A stretch of DNA of 64,000 nt from Ancrocorticia sp047501485 (GCA_047501485.1 JAZDRN010000001.1:930001-994000), one strand, 5' to 3'. Positions 1 to 8,367 are shown, counted from the stretch's first letter. Notes: a model not told the origin generated them from the letters alone. A program made the numbers and translations.

Positions 1-69
1 ATTGCCAGGGGCAACCGCTGCGGACCAGTGCGGTTCTGGGCGATGTCCGTTCCCGGCCGTTGAGATCGG

Positions 70-654
70 CTATATCTCCTTCTCGACGAGCACCGTGCGA
101 CGCTTGGTTCTTTCCGCCTCGATGAACCCGGCCTTGAGGAAACTGCTGAGAACACCGGTGTAGAGCTCGGAACCGGGCTTCTTCTCGGCGCGCGTATCGA
201 AGGGTTTTGCGTACAGCAGCGTGGCGCCATGATCGCTCGCATAGGCAATTGCCGCCTGCAGCAGACGGGTAGCGATGCCGCGACGCCGATATCCCACACG
301 AATGACGAAGCAGGTGATAGCCCAGATCTCCTCCTCCGTGCGCAAGGATTCGCGTCCTTCGCTATCGCCGTGGTGTTCAGTCACTCTGGGTGTGCGCCAA
401 AGCCTTGGATAGGCAGCTCGTGGGCCAAGGGCGACCCAGCCGACCGGTTCGTCGTCGACATATGCCAATAAACCGGGGGTAGGACCCGAGCCGGTAACCT
501 GCTCGTAGAGTGCATCGCGGTTGCCCTCGATGTCCTGAAAGTCCCAGTCTGCTTTAGCAAAGCACTGGCACCAGCAGTGTGCAGCTCCGCCACGCGTACC
601 GAAAAGAGCCTTGAGATCATCCCAGCGGGATGCCTCCATTGGATGGATTTCCAT
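70..654 (-). CDS. GNAT family N-acetyltransferase
   Basis: 194-residue protein of the GCN5-related acetyltransferase fold, which moves an acetyl group from acetyl-CoA to an amine; the substrate cannot be told. The acetyl-CoA loop is visible as GYRRRGIATRLL in the C-terminal half, preceded by the beta-4 strand CFVIRVG. The N-terminus is unusually rich in Cys and Trp (AHCWCQCF), a feature of a GNAT subgroup often found alone in actinobacterial genomes. A strong Shine-Dalgarno (GGGAGGAGA) lies just before the ATG. It stands alone and reads out of the left edge. The family call is secure and the substrate unknown. Confidence 0.85.
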   Translation of the reverse strand: MEIHPMEASRWDDLKALFGTRGGAAHCWCQCFAKADWDFQDIEGNRDALYEQVTGSGPTPGLLAYVDDEPVGWVALGPRAAYPRLWRTPRVTEHHGDSEGRESLRTEEEIWAITCFVIRVGYRRRGIATRLLQAAIAYASDHGATLLYAKPFDTRAEKKPGSELYTGVLSSFLKAGFIEAERTKRRTVLVEKEI

Positions 655-728
655 TGTCTCCTCCCTTATGCCTTCCTATGCCTAACGCGCGGGTGTAGCC
701 GCGGTCTGGCGGCAAACGTTGGATGAAT

Positions 729-766
729 GCCACTGCTAGACGAATGAAAGCCACTGCTAGACGAAT
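729..766. repeat. Two direct copies of a 17-bp sequence
   Basis: GCCACTGCTAGACGAAT occurs at 729-745 and again at 750-766 (21-bp period) in the gap upstream of the DUF559 gene. No function is evident; it may be a slippage duplication. Confidence 0.7.
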
Positions 767-1032
767 CGTGCGGCCATTGCCCCGTGGGGTCCAGGGTAGG
801 CGGTTTTGCGAGGGCAGGGTAGGTGTGGCGGGGGGATTTCGTTGCTTTCCGAACTGCCCGCGGACCGATGTCTCCTCCGCGTTGTATTGGAGCGGGGGCT
901 GCAGAGAGCCGGCGGCGGAGTCTGAAGGTCCATCTAGCTACCGGGTGTTCCACAGCCGTGGCAGGTTCCGTGTCGATCCACAGGTCAAATCCCGGGAGAG
1001 AACCTTTCAGTATCGCGCGAAATACTGTGTCA

Positions 1033-1833
1033 ATGGATGTATCCGGTGTTTTTTCGTATGCGCAGTTGGTTGCCCAGGGGAAGTCGCAGGTAGACATAGC
1101 CCGATCCATCGAGGAAGGACGTTTATCACGGATAGCCCGTGGCTGGTATGCGAACGATTTCGCGGATCGGGAAGTCGTTGCGGCGTTGAGGGGGAAAGGA
1201 CGGCTCGGTTGCATCTCGGGGTGCAAGTTCTATGGGCTGTGGGTTCCCCCTCGCGCAGGACTGCATGTTGTTCAGAGCCCAGGCCAGCCAAAGCCATATA
1301 AACCGCGGTATGAGAGGCATCGGTCAGGCAAGCCGGTTCCCAAAGGCCCAGTGTGGCCGCTGCTGGAATGCCTGGAACAGGTGATCATCAACCATGACGT
1401 GGAGCTGGCACTCATAGTCATTGAGTCCGCGCTCAATCTGGGAAAAGTGACCGCGGGCGATATCGAGGTGCTCCTTCGTCACTTCTCCGGAAAGAAGATA
1501 GCCCGAATAAGGAAGTTACTCTCTATCGCTGAATCGGGTTCGGAAACACGGGTCAGGCTGTTCTTTCGTCGCAGAAACGTCAAGGTTGAGCCACAGGTTG
1601 AGATTCCGGGCGTGGGAAGGGTCGACATGGTTGTTGGGAAGCGCCTCATCGTCGAATGTGACGGCGCTGCGTATCACACGTCGAGGCAGGCTCTGGAGGA
1701 CGACAAACGCAGGGATCTTGCGGCTCGCGACCTGGGTTTTGATTCGCTGCGTTTGAGCTACCGGCAGGTCTGGGACGATTGGGACGCGACGCAGAAGAGT
1801 CTGGTGGCTTGGACTGCCCGGAGGAGACACTGA
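1033..1833 (+). CDS. DUF559 / AbiEi-antitoxin-like domain protein, Vsr-like nuclease fold
   Basis: About 266 residues. The N-terminus (FSYAQLVAQGKSQVDIARS) looks like the winged-helix AbiEi-type antitoxin domain that often precedes DUF559. The C-terminal half carries the DUF559 core: GVGRVDMVVGKRLIVECDG, then a His (AYHTS), then RDLAARDLGFDSLRLSYRQVW. DUF559 belongs to the PD-(D/E)xK/very-short-patch-repair-like fold, so a nuclease role is possible but not shown. The open frame extends back to 823, but the segment before 1033 has no family resemblance, so I start at the ATG at 1033; no clear ribosome-binding site precedes it. A decayed second copy of the same family lies at 11.1-11.4 kb. Confidence 0.7.
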   Translation: MDVSGVFSYAQLVAQGKSQVDIARSIEEGRLSRIARGWYANDFADREVVAALRGKGRLGCISGCKFYGLWVPPRAGLHVVQSPGQPKPYKPRYERHRSGKPVPKGPVWPLLECLEQVIINHDVELALIVIESALNLGKVTAGDIEVLLRHFSGKKIARIRKLLSIAESGSETRVRLFFRRRNVKVEPQVEIPGVGRVDMVVGKRLIVECDGAAYHTSRQALEDDKRRDLAARDLGFDSLRLSYRQVWDDWDATQKSLVAWTARRRH

Positions 1834-2023
1834 AGCCGCCCGTGGCTTGCGATTTCTGGCAGTGTTCTCTTGGGAATCCTTTGCCGAGAGAACGGAAGAC
1901 AGGGTCTTTACGCGGAGGCACTTTGAGGAGCACCCGAGCGGCCAGATCTCTGCGACCGGGGGAGTACTCGCGAGACAGCCGGGAGACACAAGCGGCGCAG
2001 AGAGGTGTTTTCGGCAGGTTAGG

Positions 2024-2096
2024 AAAATAACTATCCGTATGTGGTGTAGGGCTGCGTATATATGCAGCCCGGTCTCGGATACGGATAGTTATTTTT
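2024..2096. terminator. Long interrupted hairpin, probable bidirectional terminator
   Basis: A perfect 17-bp outer stem (AAAATAACTATCCGTAT at 2024-2040 against its exact complement at 2079-2095) encloses an 8/8 internal loop and a second 7-bp stem (GGGCTGC / GCAGCCC) around GTATATAT. The 3' arm ends in TATTTTT on the plus strand, and the A-run of the 5' arm gives a T-run on the minus strand. It lies between the convergent DUF559 gene and the tetR remnant, exactly where the TetR homology stops. A small inserted element is an alternative reading. Confidence 0.55.
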
Positions 2097-2365
2097 CCAT
2101 CGCCGGGGAACACAGCTCGGTCGATGTGAAACCGTCGGTAGAGGTTAGGCTGTCGTTCGATATATGCATCGACCAGTGCATTCTTCGACGGGAAGTTGTT
2201 ATACAGGCTTTTCTTGGCGACTCCGGCCTCGCTCGTGATGGCGTCGATTCCGGTCGCGGAGATTCCTCGCGCGTAGAAGAGATGCGCTGCGGCTTGCAAT
2301 AATCGCTCCCTGGCGGGCAGAGGCCGCGAGGCTGAGGGTGGCGAGGGGGAATTTGGGGACGACAT
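2097..2365 (-). pseudogene. Truncated TetR-family regulator, DNA-binding domain only
   Basis: The first 85 or so residues are a good TetR N-terminus: RERLLQAAAHLFYARGI, then the helix-turn-helix GIDAITSEAGVAKKSLYNNF and SKNALVDAYIE. Homology ends at a long hairpin (2024-2096). The frame stays open beyond it to 1646 but codes for nothing recognisable, so the ligand-binding and dimerisation domain is missing. A perfect Shine-Dalgarno (AGGAGGT) precedes the ATG and an intact-looking operator lies just upstream, so a short DNA-binding fragment might still be made. It is transcribed away from the glutamate decarboxylase gene. Confidence 0.7.
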
Positions 2366-2375
2366 GCATACCTCC

Positions 2376-2401
2376 TAGTAGGTAGACCAGTCGACCTACT
2401 A
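2376..2401. promoter_or_regulatory. TetR-type operator
   Basis: 26-bp near-perfect palindrome with arms TAGTAGGT and ACCTACTA (one mismatch across the inner arms). It ends a few bases before the Shine-Dalgarno of the tetR remnant, the usual place for an autoregulatory TetR site. The other side faces the glutamate decarboxylase gene 198 bp away. Confidence 0.65.
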
Positions 2402-2598
2402 ACTCGTGAGCCGCAATCGCCGTCCACGCATGCAGTGTCACCGTTATCGCCGGTCATCGGAAAGCGACAACGGGCGAAGCTGGAAAAGTGGTGCGGCGAG
2501 GAAAGTCGGTCGATTTGGACGTAGTCTGTGCGTAAGCGAATACCGTCCGGTCCTCCCGTCTGGGCACGGGTTGTCATGTTCATCGCTAAGGAGACACC

Positions 2599-3957
2599 AT
2601 GCTCGACGACGAAGCTCCCCACCCGGCATATAGCGGACGTCTGGATCGGCCCGGAACGCATGAGTTCGCATTCCCGACCGACGGCGTCTCCGCGAAGGAG
2701 GCCTACCGAACGGTACACGATCTTCATCTCTTCGATGGAAACCCGCGGCTCAACCTCGCCACCTTCGTCACCACCTGGATGGAGCCGGAAGCAGAGGAGT
2801 TGATGCGGGAGGCATTTGCCACCAACGCTGTCGACCACGATGAGTACCCTTCGACCTCTGCGATGGAGTCCGCGTGCGTCGCCATGGTTGCCGACCTCTT
2901 CCACGCCCCGGGGCTCGATCCGAACAATGCGGCCTCGGCCACGGGCGTGAGCACGGTCGGTTCCTCCGAGGCTGTCATGCTCGCGGGCCTTGCGCTCAAG
3001 TGGCGCTGGAGGGCCCGGCGGGGGAATGCCGGCGACGCCCCGAACCTGGTACTCGGAACCAACGTCCAGGTGGTGTGGGAGAAGTTCTGTCGCTACTTCG
3101 ACGTCGAACCGCGGTATCTGCCTCTTCTTCCCGGCCACACGACGATCACACCGCAGCAGGTCGTGGCGGCGGCAGACGGCAACACCATCGGCGCGGTGGT
3201 GATACTGGGGACCACGTTCACCGGCGAGTTCGAGGACGTGGCGGGAGTCTGCGCCGCTCTGGACACTCTCGCGGCCGATGGTGGCCCCGATGTCCCGGTG
3301 CATGTGGATGCGGCCTCCGGCGGCTTCGTGGCACCGTTCCTCGATCCCGATCTCGTATGGGATTTCCGCCTGGAGCGCGTCGCATCGATCAATGTCTCTG
3401 GGCACAAATACGGACTCACATACCCCGGCCTGGGTTTCGCCATCTGGCGGGATGCGACGTGCCTGCCCGAGGAGCTGATCTTCCACGTCAACTACCTGGG
3501 CGGCGATATGCCCACCTTCACCCTGAACTTCTCCCGGCCAGGCAACCAGATCGTGGGAGAGTATTACACCTTCCTACGGCTTGGGCGTACGGGCTTCACC
3601 GAGGTGATGCGGAGCCTGCGCGATACGGCCACCTGGACGGCGCACCAGCTGGCGCGTCATCCGGAGATCGACGTCGTCAGCGATGGCTCCGAGCTGCCCG
3701 TGGTGTGCCTGAAAGTGGAGGCCCCATTCGGAGCTCACGACGTCTCGCACGAGCTCCGCACCCGCGGCTGGCAGGTTCCCGCCTATCCGCTGCCCGAGGG
3801 ACGCTCCGATGTTACGGTGTTGCGCATCGTGGTGCGCGAAGGCTTCTCGGGAGACTTCGCGGAGGCTTTTGTCGCGGATGTCGACGCCGTCATGACGCGG
3901 CTCCGCGAAACCGGTGGTAGTGCGGCGGATGCCACCACGCATCACTTCGCGCACTGA
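2599..3957 (+). CDS. gadB: Glutamate decarboxylase (PLP-dependent)
   Basis: 452 residues, the usual length for bacterial glutamate decarboxylase. It converts L-glutamate to GABA and CO2 in the cytoplasm with pyridoxal phosphate, consuming a proton, typically for acid resistance. Visible are HVDAASGGF (PLP-ring Asp, about residue 237) and SGHKYGL (PLP-binding Lys270), plus the family start GRLDRPGTHEFAFP. A good Shine-Dalgarno (AAGGAG) sits 5 nt before the ATG. No glutamate/GABA antiporter lies next to it. The upstream TetR-type operator could affect it, but this is only an inference. Confidence 0.93.
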   Translation: MLDDEAPHPAYSGRLDRPGTHEFAFPTDGVSAKEAYRTVHDLHLFDGNPRLNLATFVTTWMEPEAEELMREAFATNAVDHDEYPSTSAMESACVAMVADLFHAPGLDPNNAASATGVSTVGSSEAVMLAGLALKWRWRARRGNAGDAPNLVLGTNVQVVWEKFCRYFDVEPRYLPLLPGHTTITPQQVVAAADGNTIGAVVILGTTFTGEFEDVAGVCAALDTLAADGGPDVPVHVDAASGGFVAPFLDPDLVWDFRLERVASINVSGHKYGLTYPGLGFAIWRDATCLPEELIFHVNYLGGDMPTFTLNFSRPGNQIVGEYYTFLRLGRTGFTEVMRSLRDTATWTAHQLARHPEIDVVSDGSELPVVCLKVEAPFGAHDVSHELRTRGWQVPAYPLPEGRSDVTVLRIVVREGFSGDFAEAFVADVDAVMTRLRETGGSAADATTHHFAH

Positions 3958-3984
3958 CGGGCAGCGGTAATCCGGCGCGTGACA

Positions 3985-4914
3985 TCAGCGAGTGCTCCAC
4001 GCTCCCAGCTTCGCCGGATTGCGTACCGCCCAGATCTGCGCGATTCCGGCTTCCGACAGAGCGAACGCCACGACTGCCAGTACCTGGCCACCGCCGATGC
4101 CGACCAGGCCGGGCTCGCCATTGACGAGGGTCTCCTTCACCTCGAGATCCTCCTGCCGGACGTGGATGCCTGCGAAGAAATGCGCCACCGCCTCGGCTCC
4201 CCGCACTGGTTCGAGCGCTGCGGATACGGCACCTCCTCCGTCGGTAATGGCAACGGCATCCGGGGCCAGGACCTTCACGAGGGCCGAGATATCGCCGATC
4301 TGCCAGGCCCTCTGGAACGCGAGGACGGCCGCAGCATGTTGCGCCGAGTCGATCGGGAGATGCCGCGTTCGCTGCCGGACATGACGCCTGGCCGACGTGG
4401 CGAGCTGGCGGCAGGCTCCCGGGGACCGCGTGAGAACCTCGCCGATATCACCGAAGCCGTAGTCGAACACATCGTGAAGAACGAAAGCCACGCGTTCGGC
4501 GGGGGTCAGGGACTCCATGACGACTAGCATCGCCATCGACACCGATTCGTCCGCGATCGTCCGCTCGGCGGGATCGAGGGCGCTCACGGCCGAGGCCGTG
4601 GACCAGAGCGACGACGTCGGCGCCGGTTCAGGCAGCCATTCGCCCACGTACTTCTCGCGGCGAACACGGGCTGAGCCGAGGAGATCGAGGCAGATGCGGC
4701 TCGCCACCTTCATGAGCCAGGCGCGAGCGGAGGAGATCCCCTGCCGTTCGGTATCGCCCATGCGGTACCAGCGAATGTAGGTGTCTTGAACGGCGTCCTC
4801 GGCGTCCGCATGGGACCCCAGCAAGCGGTAGCACAGTCCGAACAACGCTCGACGTTCCGCGCTCACGTCGTAGCCGGGCTCGTCGCGTCCGTCGATGTCC
4901 TCGTGCTGTGCCAT
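3985..4914 (-). CDS. ECF RNA polymerase sigma factor, ECF41/SigJ type
   Basis: 309 residues with three parts: sigma-2 (AERRALFGLCYRLLGSHADA, DTYIRWYRM), sigma-4 (SLTPAERVAFVLHDVFDYGF), and a C-terminal SnoaL-like extension starting near AFQRAWQIGDISALV. Two marks of the ECF41 group are present: WLPEP in the linker between sigma-2 and sigma-4, and DGGG in the extension. In ECF41 the extension regulates activity in place of an anti-sigma factor, and the target is usually a neighbouring oxidoreductase, carboxymuconolactone decarboxylase or epimerase gene. Here the divergent neighbour is an ABM monooxygenase. The ATG at 4914 follows GGGAGGG and leaves a natural N-terminus; the longer frame upstream is not conserved-looking. 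Confidence 0.88.
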   Translation of the reverse strand: MAQHEDIDGRDEPGYDVSAERRALFGLCYRLLGSHADAEDAVQDTYIRWYRMGDTERQGISSARAWLMKVASRICLDLLGSARVRREKYVGEWLPEPAPTSSLWSTASAVSALDPAERTIADESVSMAMLVVMESLTPAERVAFVLHDVFDYGFGDIGEVLTRSPGACRQLATSARRHVRQRTRHLPIDSAQHAAAVLAFQRAWQIGDISALVKVLAPDAVAITDGGGAVSAALEPVRGAEAVAHFFAGIHVRQEDLEVKETLVNGEPGLVGIGGGQVLAVVAFALSEAGIAQIWAVRNPAKLGAWSTR

Positions 4915-5161
4915 CCGCCCTCCCGCATCGCTTTCTGGAACCCGTCGCTTTCTCGACCGGTCGTCAACGGCCTTTTCTGCTCGGGTCCCGCCTGTGTCAA
5001 TCATGCGCCATCTTCCCCTATGGATGCCCATCGGCCCTTCACAACCCGCGCTCGCGCGAAGGAGAGATTCGTACCCACGTATAGGGCAGACTCGCGCATC
5101 CGTAACCCGCCGTCCCGAACTCCCGCACAGCGTCAACCAGTCCGTGCGTCCATATAGAGAA

Positions 5162-5189
5162 GACGAAATAGCTCCCCCGGAATGTGAGG
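5162..5189 (-). promoter_or_regulatory. Candidate ECF41-type promoter, leftward
   Basis: On the minus strand CCTCACA (complement of 5183-5189) is followed after 17 nt by CGTC (complement of 5162-5165). This resembles the ECF41 target TGTCACA-N16-CGTC as I recall it, with one extra base in the spacer. It points at the sigma gene and would give a leader of about 240 nt, consistent with autoregulation. Confidence 0.4.
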
Positions 5190-5236
5190 TCGCAGAGGGC
5201 ATCCCGGTATGGCCTAGGCGGTCTTCCTGCAAAGGC

Positions 5237-5262
5237 CTCACATTCGAGCGGGCTGCGTCGTC
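5237..5262 (+). promoter_or_regulatory. Candidate ECF41-type promoter, rightward
   Basis: CTCACA, exactly 16 nt, then CGTC, ahead of the ABM monooxygenase gene. The -35 element is one arm of an exact 10-bp inverted repeat (GAATGTGAGG at 5180-5189, CCTCACATTC at 5236-5245); the other arm is the -35 of the leftward promoter. The rest of the 453-bp gap between the sigma gene and the monooxygenase shows nothing else. Confidence 0.5.
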
Positions 5263-5367
5263 GTCAATGTGGGGGAGTCAGCCATCGGCCCCCTGGAGGA
5301 ACCGCCGCTGTGGGTTTCCACCGCAGGTCGCCGCCACATGAATATCCATCAAGAAGGAAACGCGATT

Positions 5368-5670
5368 ATGAAGAATCCTGTCACGTTCATCAACGTCGTC
5401 GAAGTCGAACCCTCCAAGCAGCAGGAAGTCATCGATGTGCTGCGGGAGGGAACGGAGCAGGTGATGTCCAAGCGTCCCGGTTTCCGTTCGGTGACGATCC
5501 TCGCCAGCCTCGACAAGGGGAGGGTCGTCAACATCGCTCGCTGGGATAGCGCGCAGGACGTCGCCGCAACTCAGAGCGACCCCGCCGCCGCCGAGTACGC
5601 GAAACGGACGGCCGAGATCGCATCGGCCCAGCCTGGCGTGTACGCCGTCGTCGCCGAATATACCGCCTGA
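5368..5670 (+). CDS. ABM-domain (antibiotic biosynthesis monooxygenase-like) protein
   Basis: 100 residues, the typical size of a single ABM ferredoxin-like domain that works as a dimer. Visible features are the opening strand FINVVEVEPSKQQEV, the central PGFRSVTIL and the repeated-strand NIARWDS, followed by an Ala-rich helix. Known members oxidise quinones or aromatic compounds without cofactor or degrade heme; the substrate here is unknown. I start at the ATG preceded by AGAAGGAAA; upstream in-frame codons look untranslated. It faces the ECF41 sigma gene across a shared promoter region and is therefore the likely sigma target. Confidence 0.75.
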   Translation: MKNPVTFINVVEVEPSKQQEVIDVLREGTEQVMSKRPGFRSVTILASLDKGRVVNIARWDSAQDVAATQSDPAAAEYAKRTAEIASAQPGVYAVVAEYTA

Positions 5671-5827
5671 ACAGGACGTTTCGAGTATGGACGAGGGGTG
5701 CGGGGCATCGTTGTCACGCCTGGCAGAGCGTGCGGAGGGTGCTAGTGGAGCGCGGCGAGCCGTGGGAGCAACGCTCGTTTGCCGCCGGCACTCGCGGTCG
5801 TGGAGGCAGCATGCCTAAACTTGCGGC

Positions 5828-6376
5828 ATGAAGAACACCGCGCTCCTCGTCATCGACCTGCAACGGGAAGTCCTTGAGCAACCCGGGACCTGGGATCCGG
5901 AGGGCGTCATCGCTCGAGCGGCGGAACTCGCCGATAAGGCGCGGAAGGCGGGTGCCCCGGTTATCTGGGTCCAGGACAACGAGGACATGCCCATCGGATC
6001 GCCGCAGTGGCAGCTTGCCGAGGGGCTCGATCCGGAGCCAAGCGATTTTCGGGTCGATAAGGAGTACGGCGATTCCTTCGAGGAGACCGATCTCGGCGCG
6101 ATTCTGGAGGAGCGGGGCGTACGGCGGCTCGTCGTGTGCGGGGCCCAGTCCGACGCCTGCATCCGGTCCACCGTGCACGGTGCCCTCGTTCGCGGTTACG
6201 ACGTGACGCTCGCTTCCGACGCCCACACCACCGGCGAGTTTCCCGCCGAGTTCTCCGATGGAGAGGCGATTCCGGCCCGTACCAAGATCAACTTCACGAA
6301 CATGTACGTCCAATGGGGAACCGAGTATCCGGGACGTTCCGGGACGACGGCGGCATCCGCGGACATCGAGTTCTAG
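5828..6376 (+). CDS. Isochorismatase-family cysteine hydrolase
   Basis: 182 residues. The catalytic triad of the family is visible: Asp10 (LLVIDLQRE), Lys78 (RVDKEYGDSF) and the nucleophile Cys111 (GAQSDACIRST). Members hydrolyse amides or vinyl ethers such as nicotinamide, N-carbamoylsarcosine or isochorismate; this one cannot be narrowed down. There is no Shine-Dalgarno. A -10 box TAAACT ends exactly 6 nt before the ATG, so the transcript is probably leaderless. It follows the ABM gene at 157 bp and may have its own promoter. Confidence 0.88.
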   Translation: MKNTALLVIDLQREVLEQPGTWDPEGVIARAAELADKARKAGAPVIWVQDNEDMPIGSPQWQLAEGLDPEPSDFRVDKEYGDSFEETDLGAILEERGVRRLVVCGAQSDACIRSTVHGALVRGYDVTLASDAHTTGEFPAEFSDGEAIPARTKINFTNMYVQWGTEYPGRSGTTAASADIEF

Positions 6377-6418
6377 CTCCCGTAGCCGCCACGAAACGTT
6401 ATACGAGACAGGGAAAGC

Positions 6419-6454
6419 CTCGTCCTTCAGTCCATACTCGTCCTTCAGTCCATA
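6419..6454. repeat. 18-bp perfect tandem duplication across a stop codon
   Basis: CTCGTCCTTCAGTCCATA is repeated head-to-tail at 6419-6436 and 6437-6454. The right copy contains the last codons and stop (Leu-Met-Asp-TGA) of the leftward oxidoreductase gene, so the tail of that gene has been duplicated into the spacer. Confidence 0.85.
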
Positions 6455-7461
6455 AGAGATACGACGGTGCGCCCGCGCACCTGGCCCCGCAGGATAGCGT
6501 CGGCGCGTGCGGGTGCCTCATCGAGGCGGATCTCGGTGGTCATCTCATCGAGCAGGTCGAAGCGGAGATCCCGGGCCAACCGCTGCCAGGCGTGCTGGCG
6601 CAGTTCACGTGAGGCCGTGACAGAGTTGATCCCGACCAGTGTTATGCCGCGCAGGATGAAGGGCATGACGGTCGTCGGCAGATCGGATCCCTGGGCGAGG
6701 CCGCAGGTGGTGACCGTTCCGTTGTCCCGGGTTTGAGCAAGAATATTGGCCAGCGTTGTCGAACCGGCAGTATCGACGCCTCCCGCCCAGCGCCGTTTCT
6801 GCAGGGCAGGTCCCTCTTCGGTGAATTCGCGGCGGTCCAGGATCTCAGAGGCTCCGAGCCCGTGGAAATAGTCGGATTCGGATGCGGCTCGGCCGGATAC
6901 GGCGCTCACGGAATAGCCAAGCTTGGCCAGTACGGCAACCGCTATCGACCCGACGCCACCGGCGGCGCCGGTCACCACGATGGGGCCGTGGCCGGGCAGG
7001 ACGCCCTCGCGCTCCAGAGCCATTATCGAGACCATGGCGGTGAAACCGGCAGTACCGATTGCCGCCGCTCGTCGGGCGTCGAAACCCGGGGGTAGCGTGA
7101 CCAGATAGTCGCCGCGGACGCGGGCGCGCGTGGCCAGTCCGCCGTGACTCGATTCACCGATACCTCCACCGGTCAACACCACGGTCTCGCCCGGTGTGAA
7201 TCGCTCGTCGGCAGACTCACGTACGCGCCCCACGAGGTCGATACCCGGTATCAGGGGCGACGTGCGGGCGACGCCGGGTTTGCCCGCGATCGCGAGGCCG
7301 TCCTTGTAGTTGATGCCCGAATACAGCACGTCGATGTCGATGGGACTATCCCCGCCTGATCCGTCGAGGAAGCTCTCTGGAAGTTCGCGCACCTGCACGT
7401 TGTGTTCTTGAATTCGACCCTGGATGACGGTTTGCTCGATGACGATCCCGCGGAAGCTCAC
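6445..7461 (-). CDS. YhdH/AcuI-type NADPH quinone oxidoreductase (acryloyl-CoA reductase-like)
   Basis: 338 residues of the zinc-free medium-chain dehydrogenase family. The order is a GroES-like N-terminus (VLYSGINYKDGLAIAG, SPLIPGIDLVG), a Rossmann motif VTGAAGGVGSIAVAVLAKLG, and the YhdH signature region near RWAGGVDTAGSTTLANIL. There are no catalytic zinc cysteines. AcuI/YhdH proteins reduce acryloyl-CoA or related enoyl/quinone substrates with NADPH. The start is a GTG preceded by GGAGGGTTAC; the open frame before it lacks homology. Its 3' end is duplicated downstream. Confidence 0.88.
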   Translation of the reverse strand: MSFRGIVIEQTVIQGRIQEHNVQVRELPESFLDGSGGDSPIDIDVLYSGINYKDGLAIAGKPGVARTSPLIPGIDLVGRVRESADERFTPGETVVLTGGGIGESSHGGLATRARVRGDYLVTLPPGFDARRAAAIGTAGFTAMVSIMALEREGVLPGHGPIVVTGAAGGVGSIAVAVLAKLGYSVSAVSGRAASESDYFHGLGASEILDRREFTEEGPALQKRRWAGGVDTAGSTTLANILAQTRDNGTVTTCGLAQGSDLPTTVMPFILRGITLVGINSVTASRELRQHAWQRLARDLRFDLLDEMTTEIRLDEAPARADAILRGQVRGRTVVSLMD

Positions 7462-7563
7462 GCGTAACCCTCCATATGTCGTATTGACGGTGCGGATTGC
7501 CGACGGCGCACCGCAGTGGCATGTGGACGCTCGAACCTGGGAAGGGACCTCGCCGCACATCGC

Positions 7564-8099
7564 CTACGATACGCGTCCGCGATATGGCACGGAGCTATCC
7601 CCGAGGGGATTTCTGGAGAGAGCGGACCTTTTCTTTGTGCGCATCCGCACCTCATGCACCAGGAACATCGCGGCCGGGAAAAATCCGAAGGTCCATAGCA
7701 GGGATCCGAATACGTCGGTCGGATAGTGAACGGCATTGATGAGCACGCTCAGTATGACGGCTAGCACGAGAATGGGGCCCGCCACGACGACGGCGAAGCT
7801 CAGCGCTCGTGCCCGGCTGCGTTGTATAAATGCCAGATGGCGGCAGCGGTCATGAGCGTGAGAACGATTGCCCCCGGCGGCCTGAAAAGCGCGTAGACGG
7901 CGTCTGTCACCGTTCCGATCGCTCCGCTATGGAGGCCATTGAACGACTGCGCGGGAGGGAAATCGATGGTGCTGCCCCTCAAGGCGAAACCGATGCCGAC
8001 CACGAGCAGCGCGGCAACGATGGCCTGCGCATAAGCCCAGGGAGCTGTATATCTGTCGAGGCCGCGAGGGTGGGAGTCTGATATGTCAATGGACTTCAC
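7564..8099 (-). pseudogene. PAP2-family phosphatase, frameshifted and internally deleted
   Basis: The 5' piece (GTG at 8099, after GGAGG) has two membrane helices (AIVAALLVVGIGFAL and GAIVLTLMTAAAIW) and runs to a stop at 7800. A one-base shift there continues into LSFAVVVAGPILVLAVILS, then VHYPTDVFGSLLW, the His/Asp of the third PAP2 motif. The usual central motif with PSGH is absent and the protein would be too short, so the gene has lost part of its catalytic site as well as its frame. It would have been a membrane lipid-phosphate phosphatase. Confidence 0.65.
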
Positions 8100-8319
8100 T
8101 TTAGGACCAGACCTCCAAGAGCCCGCCGGTAATGTACGTCGGAAGATCCAGTGTAGGGGTTCGTGGTGATTACGCGTCGGGCGGTGGACGGAGCGGGAGG
8201 TGGATGCCGCCGATAATGGTTGTGACGTCAAGTGGCAGCTCTAGTATGTGCTGGTAAGGGATAAGGGCGAGTGACGCTTTATTCGCGAGCGCCGGCCGTT
8301 CTAAGCTACGGGTGAGAAC

Positions 8320-8337
8320 AACTATCAATAAATAGTT
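8320..8337. promoter_or_regulatory. Candidate ArsR/SmtB operator
   Basis: AACTAT, 6 bp, ATAGTT in an AT-rich patch 31 bp before the ArsR gene. The AT-rich character and position fit an ArsR/SmtB metal-regulator site. Confidence 0.45.
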
Positions 8338-8367
8338 ATATTGCAATTCGTTTATATATATGTTTGA

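Noticed and set aside
2402..2598. Small gene between the TetR operator and glutamate decarboxylase
   Set aside because: Several short frames exist but none has a ribosome-binding site or recognisable sequence.
2089..3486. 465-codon open frame opposite the glutamate decarboxylase gene
   Set aside because: It has no recognisable domain and mirrors codon positions of the real gene; long antisense frames are expected at this GC content.
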